Source: Botryosphaeria dothidea
Lineage: Eukaryota; Ascomycota; Dothideomycetes; Botryosphaeriales; Botryosphaeriaceae
Reading direction: 5' to 3'
Assembly: GCA_011503125.2 (NCBI GenBank)
Contig: WWBZ02000033.1
Coordinates: 1,674,001 to 1,738,000 of the forward strand
DNA length: 64,000 nucleotides
The notes beneath the pieces were generated by a model. That model saw nothing but the letters and a program-made list of their open reading frames with translations, was not told the origin of the DNA and ran no database searches. This document shows, piece after piece, positions 1 through 10,563 of the stretch; position 1 is the first letter of the stretch, and every line of letters begins with the position of its first letter. Made by a program: the position numbers and the translations under genes.

Positions 1-497
1 ATTACCCGGCTACCGCGGAATGTTACTTCATGTACCGTGCTGGCCATATCACCTACAACTGCCATTGAGAGACGCTCTCACAGTCTGAGTCTATATGTGT
101 TAACTTAAGTACTCTGCCAGATACATTCCTGTATGAACAAGAAACGGATCTATAATTGAACATTGAATTTTCGTTATCAGTCAGGGGTGCTTGTGTAGAA
201 CCCTTTCACATCCACCGGGGGAGATAGACTGTAGAGAGAGAGACAATTGTCTCAATAGAAGATGAGACTCTCTGCACAAAGGGAGCTTGCCTGGGAACAT
301 CCCGCATTGATCCACACACTTGCCAGTAGTGTCTTCACAACAAACAAAATATCCCCCATTCCTGACCAACGAGCTCAACTCTCAAATTCTCCAGTCCGAA
401 GCCGGTCAAAAGCTCACCTCCGTGCCATCATCTCATCCACACCATCCACCAGAGACCTAACTTCCTCTCCCTGCCACCCACCCACATAACCCCAAAG
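1..497. other. left-edge intergenic sequence
   Basis: No gene is recognised here. The stretch has only short open frames without family resemblance. It would include the 5' leader and promoter of the small ORF starting at 498; the last ~130 bases are rich in CA and pyrimidines, as is common in fungal leaders. Confidence 0.4.
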
Positions 498-662
498 ATG
501 TGCGGGATCTGCTATGTGAGATCCACCTGCGGCCACATCCACGAAGACGACCGCTGCAGCCTGCGCATCCCAGAGCCGCTGCTAGACCGCAACATGCTCC
601 GCGCACGCGCGACCCCACACCGAAGCACCGCTGGGTCTTCCGTTACAACTACGTGTCAGTAA
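498..662 (+). CDS. small Cys/His-rich hypothetical protein
   Basis: A 54-codon ORF starts at an ATG preceded by CAAAG. The first half is rich in Cys and His (MCGICYVRSTCGHIHEDDRC): CxxC, then CGHxH, then a later Cys. The second half is basic and Thr/Ser-rich without further pattern. The layout, Met-Cys start followed by spaced Cys and a Cys-Gly pair, resembles the small ORF at 39503-39703 and a loose class of short fungal Cys proteins that I know only as uncharacterised. A zinc-binding knuckle is possible but is inference. The short length and lack of a recognised domain mean it may be a chance ORF or the first exon of a longer gene. Confidence 0.3.
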   Translation: MCGICYVRSTCGHIHEDDRCSLRIPEPLLDRNMLRARATPHRSTAGSSVTTTCQ

Positions 663-1070
663 AGCGAGCCTCCGCTGCGGCGGGGGTGGTTCAGCTGATG
701 AAAACTGCTGGTAGTCGGGTCCAGCCGGTCCCAGATCTCGCGTGGTTTGCGCCGAACGCTTGGTTCACCGAAGGGTTGATGGAAAAGAGGTGATTTGTAG
801 AATGGCGTTATTTTGATTACTCTATTATCAGACATCTACCTTTATGCCTCGTCTTCCTCCATCTCCGCCAATAGAGCTCAAGAGTGATTATCGTGACTTC
901 CTCTACCTATAACAAATGCATAAAACCAACTCCATCGCGCAATGCATGCTGTGCCGCTCTAAATGAAAACCAGATTAAAAAAGGATCGAAAGGCCAGAAA
1001 ACGCGCTGGACATGCAAAGCCGGGAGAGCCCATCAAGAGCCGGCGGGAGAGACGCTCAAAAAAAATCAAA
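663..1070. other. intergenic, no gene seen
   Basis: About 400 bases between the small ORF and the stop codon of the minus-strand gene starting at 3022. It probably holds that gene's 3' UTR. Nothing else is recognised. Confidence 0.4.
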
Positions 1071-3022
1071 TCAGTCGACATCGAGTCCGACCCCGGGGAT
1101 CCCTCTGCTCTCGCTCAGAATCTCCCTCTCTAGCTTCTCCTTCTCACTCTCCTTCTTCTTCCCGGCAGCCGCTCCCCCACCGACGTGGACCCACTTCCTC
1201 AGCAGGCCTTCCATCAGCCGCACCTTTCCACCACCATGATGCTGCTCTCTTCCCTCCCAAAACTCCTCGTACGACATACTCCGGCCGCTCGTATCCAACC
1301 ATCCCTCATGCCCGACCCGCGGCGGCGCCCATCTGCCAGGGACGTACGACTCAGCGGCGGAGCGCTTGAAATCGCGCTGCTTGCGGCCCCTCTCACCGAG
1401 GGGGCCCCAAAGGCGCTGGGTAATGACCATCTCCCTGCTCTTCTGCCTCTCCCTATCCTCTTCATCCGCCTCCGCCTCCGCCTCAGCAAAATCCCCCCAA
1501 AACTCCGCGCCCTCCTTGAACCCCACGACCTTCCCGACGCCCCTCCCGCTCTTCGTCCGCGTCTCGACGCCCTCGTACGGAGCGGAGCAGCTCGTCTCCC
1601 ATGCCGTGTTCGCGACCGCCACGCGCGCCGCCCGCACCCCCTTCGCCGCCGCGACCGTCAGGCTGTGGCGCGGCCCGTAGATGCCGGCGACCTTGCGCAT
1701 CTGCTGGATGCACTCCTGCAGCTTGGCGCACGCGGGGCAGTGGCTGGGCGCGCCCTTTTCGGCGTTGCCGACGAAGGACGAGCGGCGCTGCGGGATCGAC
1801 GGTCTGGTCGGGATGACGACGGGGGTGGACTTCGTGATGGGCGGCGTGGGCGGGAAGGAAGTTGGGGGGCTTTCGCGGATGGGCGAGGCGGGCGTGAGGG
1901 TGAAGGTGGGGACGTCTGATTGAGCGTTGCCGTCGCACGTGTTTGGTGCGCTTGGCAACGTCGGCGGTGGAGTGGGTGGTGGCGTTGGTTCGGCGAAGGG
2001 AGGGCGCGGGAGTAGCGTGATTGGGATGTGCGAGTCGATATCGAACGCGTCGGCCATAGGATCGGTGATGTGGTTGTCCGTGGCAGATGATGGGTGACAA
2101 GGAAAGGGTTGCGAAATGGCGGTTTGTTGTTGATTTTGCTCCTCTTCTTCATCCTCTTCGATGGGTACGGATACAAAGTGCCGGCAGACGTACGCGCGGA
2201 CGCGCTTTTGGGGGCGGTGCTTCTGTTCCGCGTTGGAAGGCGGTTGGTAGATGTCTTCGTTGCTGGAAATTGATGTGCGTGATGACGCGATGGAGGCGCG
2301 GGGAGTAGATTCGAGTGAAGACCAAGTGGAGGAGACGGTGGAGGACGAGTAGCCAGAAGATGATGATGAGGTGGATGAAATGGAAGCAGATGATGATAGT
2401 GCAGAAGATGAGGAAGCAATGCTGTAACAGGAAACGAGTCAGTCTGAATCCGGAACAAAATGGAGGAATTTCTCGATTGGGAGCATGCAGCTTGCGCCGC
2501 ACCAGCCTCGATCTTCCCGTGGTGCAACAACAAGAAGGAGATAAGAAAAAGCAACACGTACCTCGCTCTCCACCGCTCCCGCAAGCTCACCGAGCTCCTA
2601 CTCCCCTTCAGCCCCTTCCTCTTCGTCCACGACCACCGGCTACTGCTGCTCGCCGAACTTGCGGTGCTCGTCGTGCTCCCGGCCGTCGACGGCCTGCGCA
2701 AGAAGCTCCGTCTCCTCCCCACGACGTCGTCATCCTCTTCCTCATCGTCGTCGTAATGCTCCCCACTTGCCGGAACGCCCAAGAATCCCGCCTCCTCCAG
2801 ACCCCCGGGCAGACTCGACGACGGCGGAGGTTGCTGGTTCGACGCGACCTTCTCCCTGAACCTCCGATACCTCAGGCGCGAGAAACGCGACTTGGTGGGC
2901 GATAGGGCAGGGCCCGATTCCGACGTCGCGGTGCGTGGTCTGGCGCCCATGCTTCGTTCTTCTTCGCTTTTCCCTACTTCCTGCAGCAGCAAAGAAGATC
3001 TCTTGGAGCCTTTTTGGGTCAT
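1071..3022 (-). CDS. Ser/Arg-rich low-complexity hypothetical protein
   Basis: Two exons are joined: complement(1071..2421, 2562..3022), giving 603 codons. The intron has donor AG|GTACGT (from 2561), a CTGAC branch-like site and acceptor TTACAG (2422), and the phase-2 join keeps the frame. The N-terminal half is basic (SRFSRLRYRRFREK), then carries an acidic run (DDDEEEDDD) and long Ser tracts across the junction. The second exon has Pro/Thr-rich stretches, a CPAC pair (SHCPACAKLQEC) beside a short helical segment, and a charged C-terminus. No catalytic domain is recognised; composition suggests a largely disordered regulatory or scaffold protein. The start MTQKGSKRSS was chosen as the first ATG followed by non-repetitive sequence. 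The frame stays open upstream to ATGs at 3598 and 3601, so a longer form is possible. Confidence 0.6.
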
Positions 3023-4177
3023 GTCGCAGGAAGGCAGCCGTTTTTGTTGTGCTTGGTCGGACAATGTGGCTTGCGCGCGCTGCGGCGGACGAGGCGCGTG
3101 CGCGTCAGCACTCGGCGCTCCAACGGCGGCGTGGTGTTGGGGGCTGATGTGGCGGTGTTGCTGGCAATGTGATTGTGATAGTGCAGTAGAGGATGGGGAG
3201 AAAGATGCGATGCGGTCGCAGACAATGGCATTGTAGATTGGAGAAGACGAAATGGAAGGCGGAGAGAAGGAATGCGCGCACGCTGGAGGGGAGGACGCGG
3301 CGGGAAGAGAAGGAGAGCAAGATAAGGAAACGGATGAAACGAGAGGCAGCTTCCTGGCGCGCGGGTCGTGACAGCAGGCGTCGCGACGCTGGTTTGGGTA
3401 AAGATGGTGTTGGAAGTATTGATCTTGGGCGGGGAGAAACAACGAGTGAGCTGGTGGTGATGACGGTGGCTTGTGTGGTTGTGCGATAGCGAGTGGCTGC
3501 AGCGAGGTGGGCTGCGGGAGGAGCGCCGGCATGGCAGAATTATTATTGGAAGCAGAAGTGGAGGAGACCAGCGAAGAAGGCGGAAAAGTGGATGCCATCA
3601 TTGGCCTGATGGCGCGTGGAAACACGAGGCAGCGACACACCACCGCCCACAACACGAACGACTAGCGATGCCGTGGCTGTGGGAACCCCGTAACCCAAAA
3701 CCCAGTAAACCCCTCGGGGATTGGGCGCACACTTGAGGGCGCTGTCTGACGCAATGCCACAATAATTATTGGCGCTGGCCAAGGGGTGCTGATTTGCGCC
3801 GTGTTTCGCCCAGCCATCCTGGCTTGCCGAGATAGCGAGATAGCAATCTCCAAGGGGCACCGCCGAAGACTGCAAGCCCGTTGCCCAGCAAGCAAGGCGC
3901 GCGTGCACGTTCACGTCCATCGTCGACTGAGCAAGAGAAACGTGATCCAAGATCGTCCCGTGAATGCCACCCCGTATAACTCCTCGCTAGTCGTTGTGAG
4001 CCGCCATGAAAACCTTTTCCCGACATGATGTCTTTTTCGAGCACTCCCCCGGCGATTACCTATCTCCCGTCCGCTCCGATCCCCTGCCCTCCCCTCCCCT
4101 CTCCTCCCCCTCCTTCCCCGCTTCCCAATTGATGCTCTATTGCTTCGCTCTCCTTTATTTAAAAAGCCCCTCGGCCT
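3023..4177. other. intergenic between two minus-strand genes
   Basis: This is the promoter and leader of the 1071-3022 gene plus the 3' UTR of NUP120. On the minus strand the part next to the gene is pyrimidine-rich, which explains an open frame running up to about 3655. No other gene is supported. Confidence 0.45.
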
Positions 4178-7100
4178 TCACAGCACGTCCATCTCATCGC
4201 CGCCCCCTGCACTGAATGCAAAACGGCCCGTTTCCATGGCCGCAACACGGTCCAGCTCGGCTTGGTATTCCCTGCGCAAATCCTCCAGCGTCAACAGCCT
4301 CCTCTTCGGTGCTGCCTTGCCTTCGGCCACGCCCTTCAGCCCGCCTTCGCCCTCCCGCTGCCCCACCAGCAAGTACTGGTCCTGCGCGTTCACCAGGCTC
4401 AGCGTGTTGATGAGCGTCAAGTACGCCTGCGTGATGCTCTCGTCCTTGGGGTCCTGCAACGCCACCGACGACGACTTGAGCCGCGTAATAAGATCATAGA
4501 GGATCTGCGCAGCCCCGCGGTAATTGTTCTTGGCGATGCGGAAGGAGTACAGCAGCCGATGATAGGGCGGCCCTGTGCTGACATTGAGAGAATCCCTGCA
4601 TAGTGTTGCGAGGATCCCATCCACGTCTTCCAGGTGCTTGGTGAAGGGGAAGGTGATAAGCAGGGGCATTTGGCGCTGGCCGATCATTGTTTTTACGAGC
4701 GTCGTCAGGGCGGGCCTCCGCCTGCGAGTCACGTGTTAGAAATTGCTTGTGTCAGATTGAGCGCTCCACACTTACAGATTGTTATCGGGATACCGAGATA
4801 GGGCGCCGTACGCATCGCGGAAATTGGAAGACTGGATGCAAGCGTGGAAGACTCGGGACAAAACCTCCTGCTTGAAAGTCTTGTGCTGCGCTAGCGTTAA
4901 CACGGTATGCTCAAGCGACCATATGTTGTTCAGTATACGAACCAAAGCCTGCCCTTCAGTCTGGACGGCAAATAGTGCCGCCTCCGCCCATTGAACCACA
5001 TAGGCGTATGCCTTGGCCTTCTCGAAGAGGTACATGACATGTTGGCAAAACTTCGACAGACCCTCATGGAAGTACTCTTTCTCGCTCGGGTTGAGGAAGT
5101 TGTACAGGTCGGTATTGAAAATGTCGAAGAAACCTTTCGCTGCACGTCAATCAGGGTTAATTTCTCTCGTAGCTACGTGAAAATCGAGGCTTACCACAAC
5201 CAAAGCTGACCCTGTTAAGATACGTGCTGGCCAACTTAAAATCTCCTGTCGCGAGGTAGTAGCGCCCTTTGAGGTATGTCCCCCAAATGCTGTTCGGAAC
5301 GAAGGGCAAGAAGTCCGTGGCAAGGTCGAGGTTTCCGTACTTCAGCAGATTGCTCAACACGCCGGCCGTAACAAACTCCCAATTTTCAGGAAGCGGGAGA
5401 CCGAAAGACCATGAACGGCACCAATAAGTTATAAGTTCTGATGTAGGGGCAGCCGGAGTCTTGAGCTCGGCCCAATCCCCGATGAAAAGACTCTCAAACA
5501 GCGTGACTACTGCCGTCGACTTGATGGCCGGGTTGTCGGTTTGATTTTGCTCCCCGACAGAGCTTCGTCTTGAACGTGGTTTCGGGTCTGCTCGCACGGT
5601 TGCAACTAGCCATTGCGAGATGGTGATGCCCTTTAATCTTTCGATGATGTCAGGGTAGATGTCTGTGGGATCCAGGGCTGGTAGTTCCTGAGGTTCCAGT
5701 TCCTGACTCATGAAGACAACGAGCACCAGGAGGTCAAGAAGGATTTCATGGGTGAGATTCAGCGTCTCCTGTGCACCTCTGATGAGTGACTTGGCGCCGT
5801 AGGCGGTAATGGCTCGTTGATGATGATGGCCCTTCTCGTCCTCTCCCAATCGTTCTAGTGCCGCAAGCACAAGTTCCTGAGTGACACCAGAGAACCCTCC
5901 AAGGTCCTCAAGTAGGGTCTCGAGTCTCTCAAAGTCCTCGTCGGTGACTTGCTCGCAAAGGGAGCAGGAAGCCTCGAACGCCTTCATGCGATCTGGAATC
6001 GAGTATGAGTCCTCCTGGCAGATTTCTCTCTTGACAGCCAGTGCGAGTTGCTCTCTGAATGAGGAAACGAACGACGAGCGGAAGACTGAGGCAGCAGTGA
6101 GAAGCTTCGCAACGTCTATCGAGAGGTCGTCCTTCAATGATTTGAAGAGGGGCCTCGAAAGCGCAGGTTCATCGGAAGAAGCGAGAGAATCCTCATTGAG
6201 GCGCAGGATCTCCACCTCGCTGCAGGCCCGAACTGGAGATGCGTAATCTGATAGAAGTAACCATGGTAGATCATCCGCAACATCAAGAGCCAATGCAACA
6301 GGCTCACCACGACGCTTGTGCAGATCCTTAACGACGCCGTAGAACACCTGCCATTGGGCGGACATCTCGAGCTCGTACTGATCGAAGTCGATCTGACCGT
6401 CCGGTTTGCGCCTGGTCGAGACCTTGGCTGCAACAGCAGCAGAGATCTGATCTTTGATGGGAGCCTTGGCGCTTGAACTCAAGACAAGAGTACGAGTGGC
6501 GGCGTCCCCAAGACCGCGACGGTAGACACACAGAGCAGTTTCGAGTGTTGCACTGGTAAAGCGGCCGGGGTAAAAGAGGAAGTCAACCCACTGTTCAGAA
6601 ATGCTTTGAGAGTGGATTGCAGGATCTTCGAGGTTTGGTTCGATGGGGTGTGCCGGCGACGCCTTGAGGGTCTCCACAGTGAGCGAACCCGAGTCAACGG
6701 CAACCCAGTTATTCCTCCACGTGCCTGCGAGCTGATCCTCCGAATCGTAGAGGTCAAACTTGAGGCTGAACACCATGCATCTCGGGCCTGACCTCACGCG
6801 AATCCAGAGTTCAGAGCTACGCCAACCAGGCCGAGCCTTGAAGTGGAACTCTTCCATGTTCCATACAGTGGTATTCATGAGCTCATCCACGGGCGGGACA
6901 AACACAAAGTCTGATTGAACATCGTGGAGGCCATATTCCATGTCGTCTGCATCTCTAATTCCCCAAAACTTGAACTGGTGTCGCTTTGGGGAATAGGTGA
7001 CAACAAAATACTCGTCACCGTCCTGAGGAGCCTGAACCTCCAGGACATCCATAAGCTTGGGTTGCTCCGCGCCGATGAAGAATTGTGCCAGCTTCTGGGG

Positions 7101-8067
7101 GTCCCGTTCATTCTCGCCGAGCAGGTCCGTCTGTACGCCGACTTTCCCAGTCTCCAGGTTCCAGGCTTTCAAGGTATGGTTCAAAGAAACGGTGAAGATG
7201 TGCTTCTCGTCGGGAGATAGAGCAATAGCTGCAGCTGTCGAAGCCTCGAGGTCAAGGGCACCGAAGCGAACGGTGTTGTGGCCCTTCCATGGGATCAAGC
7301 TCTTGAAGGCCGAACCCCAGCCACCTTCCGTAAAGAATGTTTCTCGCCAAGATGAGCCTACAAACGTCAGTACAGACCTATGAATGATTCTTGTGTTCTC
7401 AGTGCCTACCGTCTGCAGCTGCCGTCCGGTTCAGTCGAAGTAGGCCACCGTCATGCAGCGAAACCAATAGTTCCAGTGCGCCGGTAGCAACAATGCGATA
7501 TGGATAGCGGAAGCTAAAGGCGGACGGAATGCATGTCTTGCACCAGACGTCAACATCGATCTCGGTAGCGGCAGGCCGTATGAAGAAATCCTTGTGCAAG
7601 TCGAGCGTGTAAAGCTCATTGGCGGTGGTCAAGACGAAGACGTTGAGCGCGTCGCGATCCTCACGCTCGGCCAGAGCAACACCGAACGGGCGAATTGCGT
7701 TGGGGAAGCTGAGCAGCAACGTCAGGATGGCCTCGCCCTTGTGATAACGGTCGACACTCAAATCAACCGAACGCAGCTCCAGCACCTTGCGGTCATCCAG
7801 GATCCTCCACAGGAACGTGCGCGGGTATGGGTGTTTGCGCCGGAAGAATATGGAGGCGTCGTTTGCCGCAAGGTGGCGGCGTGCGAAGGAGGTTTCATCG
7901 GAGCTCGTGTTGCCTTCTTCGACGACGATGCGCTTGCCTTTGGGTCGCGACAGGAAAGCGGAGGTGCTGTGAGGCGGGAGCGTAATGCCAATGGTAGAGC
8001 CTGCGTAGGGCGGATCGAGGTTCAAGCGCGTCTCCCGGTAGAGGAGAGGGGCGGAAGAGGTAGCCAT
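4178..8067 (-). CDS. NUP120: nucleoporin NUP120 (Nup160 family), outer-ring Y-complex subunit
   Basis: Four exons, complement(4178..4721, 4776..5139, 5195..7357, 7410..8067), encode 1242 residues, within the usual size for the family. The introns are 52-55 nt with GTAGGC, GTAAGC and GTAAGT donors, and all joins keep frame. The N-terminal part has the Nup120/160 beta-propeller signature around PFGVALAERED and NVFVLTTANELYTLDLHKD. The middle and C-terminal parts are helical solenoid. The end carries the conserved fungal tail RRLLTLEDLRREYQAELDR. The family product is a scaffold subunit of the Nup84/Nup107 Y-complex at the nuclear and cytoplasmic faces of the pore, needed for pore assembly and mRNA export. 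The start MATSSAPLLYRETRLNL was chosen because no upstream in-frame ATG exists, although the frame stays open. Its 5' region is shared only with the 3' side of RAD51. Confidence 0.93.
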
Positions 8068-8533
8068 CGCTGCGCCATCCAGCGCGGGTCGGGCGCTGAG
8101 AGGTCGGGACAGTGGTCGTTGGAGAGCGCAATGAGCAGACGCGATGTTGTCGGGCGGAGCAGCTTTGCGAGCTTCAAAGTTGAGCTCGACACGCTTGAAC
8201 ACGACAGGGATCCCACCTCGACGATCTCGCGCGCGCCGCAAACACTAGCCACAACCGCCACACTGGGTCAATCTCACATCGAAAATTCACAATCGCTCTT
8301 GCCAAGTAATATCAACGAGCAACACCTCGTGTTATTCAATTGCACGTGGTAGAATCGAATATATCGTAGAGACCTAAGCAAACTGCCACTAACGCCCATG
8401 CTCAGCAAACATTCCAGAAGACAAGCCCGATAATTTCGCCGTCCATGCAACCAGCTCTTAGAGCAAAGAAAAGCATGCCATCATGCTCTAATCCGTACAT
8501 TGCAGACAACTATTCCCAATAGTACGCGGATGC
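8068..8533. other. NUP120 promoter / RAD51 3' UTR
   Basis: 466 bases separate the NUP120 start from the RAD51 stop, both genes being on the minus strand. It must hold the NUP120 promoter and the RAD51 3' UTR and polyadenylation site. The part next to NUP120 is open in frame with it but has no ATG. Confidence 0.5.
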
Positions 8534-9787
8534 TTATTCTCTCTCCAGGTCCTTGGGGCTGGGATCACCAATGCCATCCTCGTTGATGGCGAACATGCAA
8601 TCACTCTCTGGCAGGCAGGGACTGTCGTATATCTTGCATATCCTAGTCTCGCCGCGCCCTTTCTTGAGACTGAGGCGAGTAGTGCTGGCATGGGCAATGA
8701 TGTTGCCTCCAATTGGTTTCTTTGGGTCTGGGTTGAACATAGCACTGGGGCCACCGTCGACCTGTGCCACGACTTGATTGGTAATGACGACAGCGATGCC
8801 AAACTCATCGGCCAAGCGCTGAAGAGTGCGCATGAACTTGGCGAGATGCACTTGACGGGCAGAAAGTTCACCTCGACCCATGAAGTCTGTTCTGTAAAGA
8901 GAAGTTGCCGAGTCGACGATGAGCAGGGAGAATCGAGTCTCAGTCATCATCTGCGATGCTTGCTGCAGAAGCTGAAGCTGATGGTCGGAGTTATATGCAC
9001 GAGCGTATGCGACATTGTCCAAGACTTCTTCCCCGGATAGTCCGTAGCGGTTCGCCACGGCCAACAAACGGACAGGTCTATCACGAATCAGGATCCAGAA
9101 TAAGACGAGAGGGGCAGCATAACCAACCTGAAGGTGCCCTCGGTATCAATGTAAAGACACTTGCCCTCTCCACCACCCATGTCAAAGGGCAACTGACATG
9201 TTACGGCAAGAGTGTGGCAGATCTGGCTCTTTCCCGTTCTGAATTCTCCGAAGATCTCAGTGATAGAGCCGGTCTCGATGCCACCGGCCAGGAGGGTGTC
9301 AAGCTGCTTCGAGCCGGTCGTGATGGAGATAAGTTCGCTACGTCTCTGGTGCATTTCCGTTGCGGTGGTGAAGCCCATGGGAACCAGCTTAGCGGCTAAG
9401 GCAGGTCAGCATCTACACATAAGCGAGCGGGGGAGTATTGACCTTCAGCTAGTATCTTGGTTGCCTTCTGCTCCGAAATTCCCTTGATCTGTTCGAGCAC
9501 TCTCTTCGGGCTGTATTGTTTCAGTGATTGCCACCGCTGTCAAAGCGCAACCAGACTCACGTATACGCCACCGACTCGACAGTATGGTAGCCACCGTCGA
9601 CGATGAGCTTGATGTCGCGTGCGGTCAGGCCATTGACTCCCTACCATGTGGTTTCAGCAGTATTCCAAGCAAAAGAGCTCGCTGGGTTGTGAATGTATAC
9701 CTCCAGCGCGGTCAGCGGAGTAGGCGCGCCAGGCCCCGCCATGCTCTCATCGAAGCCGGACTGCGATACGTCTTCTTCAGCACTCAT
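8534..9787 (-). CDS. RAD51: DNA recombinase RAD51 (RecA family; uvsC/mei-3 orthologue)
   Basis: Five exons, complement(8534..9077, 9128..9395, 9443..9510, 9561..9640, 9701..9787), encode 348 residues, the normal Rad51 size. The N-terminal helix-hairpin-helix region (about 30-80, [30 protein letters not shown]) is followed by the RecA core. Walker A is GEFRTGKS (128-135), Walker B is LLIVD (219-223), and the polymer and DNA-binding loop region carries [20 protein letters not shown]. The DGGPS and [13 protein letters not shown] segments and the C-terminal [15 protein letters not shown] are diagnostic of Rad51 rather than Dmc1. It forms nucleoprotein filaments on single-stranded DNA and catalyses strand exchange in double-strand-break repair in the nucleus. 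Introns are 47-60 nt with conventional signals. Two MCB boxes lie 125-150 bp upstream, suggesting G1/S-regulated expression. Confidence 0.97.
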
Positions 9788-9911
9788 GATGGCGGTATCG
9801 GGCTTGAAAGAGTGAGTAGAGTAGGATTAACAGAGTCCCAAAAGCAACGAGAGTGCGAATTGCGGTGCTATGCAGCTGTGCGGGAAATGGGAGGGTTGAA
9901 AGTGGGAGACG

Positions 9912-9938
9912 ACGCGTGCGAAGTTTGGGAGGACGCGT
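9912..9938. promoter_or_regulatory. two MluI cell-cycle boxes (ACGCGT) upstream of RAD51
   Basis: ACGCGT occurs at 9912-9917 and again at 9933-9938, 21 bp apart start to start (two helical turns), 125-151 bp upstream of the RAD51 ATG. ACGCGT is the established binding site of MBF/DSC1 in yeasts, where DNA-replication and repair genes including RAD51 carry it. Function here is inferred from motif, spacing and position. Confidence 0.55.
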
Positions 9939-9971
9939 CGCGATTCGGGCGTGGCGAAAGTGGCCGCGCTA

Positions 9972-9989
9972 GTCACGATCGCACGTGAC
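9972..9989. promoter_or_regulatory. imperfect palindrome with a CACGTG E-box
   Basis: The 18-mer GTCACGATCGCACGTGAC has a CACGTG core at 9982-9987 and inverted GTCACG/CGTGAC arms. It sits about 190 bp from the RAD51 start and about 575 bp from the AtuA-like start. CACGTG binds bHLH factors such as Cbf1-type proteins; which gene it serves is unknown. Confidence 0.3.
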
Positions 9990-10563
9990 TGCTGCCCTAT
10001 GCCGGCCGAGGCTAGTCCTCGTCCACCACCAGAACCAAGGCTCGTGTTTGGACTGTCTACTTTTCGACGGTGCGATGAACGAAAGGATGTCTCTGCTTTG
10101 TCTATGGCGAATCGTCAGCATGCTTTTTGGTTTCAGCACTGATGTCATGCAACAGCTCGCAGCGCCCCACCACAGCATCCCTGTCGTTGCCCTATCGAGT
10201 GCGAATTGACTTTCTACGAGAATCGCGGTTGCCAACATCTATGTAGGATACGTCGTGTAATATGCATGAATCAGTGCCAGGGCCACCACTCGCCTTTGTT
10301 CAGTTCTACGCCATCTTAGTCAGCTTTCAAGTCCTCACCCCGCATTTGTGTCGGAATCCGGCAATCACCCCTCATGCTCATGCTCCTGGAACAGAGACAC
10401 AGAGAACCGCCAACCTCGGACCATGCACGAGCGGCGGGGAAGTCTGAAAACAAGCAGGTACTGCTGACACCCTTTTGCCCTCTCTTTTCCTTCGTCCAAA
10501 TCGCATTTCCGCATTTCCACCTTCCTCTCAACTTGTGAAATCCGCATTTAACTCTGCGAGACC

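Larger units (their letters stand above)
9788..10563. other. divergent promoter region between RAD51 and the AtuA-like gene
   Basis: 776 bases lie between two divergent start codons. The RAD51-proximal third contains two ACGCGT boxes and a CACGTG-containing near-palindrome, listed separately. The AtuA-proximal half is pyrimidine-rich just before its ATG. No extra gene is supported, though short frames exist. Confidence 0.55.

Noticed and set aside
8068..8241. In-frame N-terminal extension of NUP120
   Set aside because: The extension has no ATG, so it would need a non-ATG start; the MATSSAPLLYRETRLNL start fits the family.
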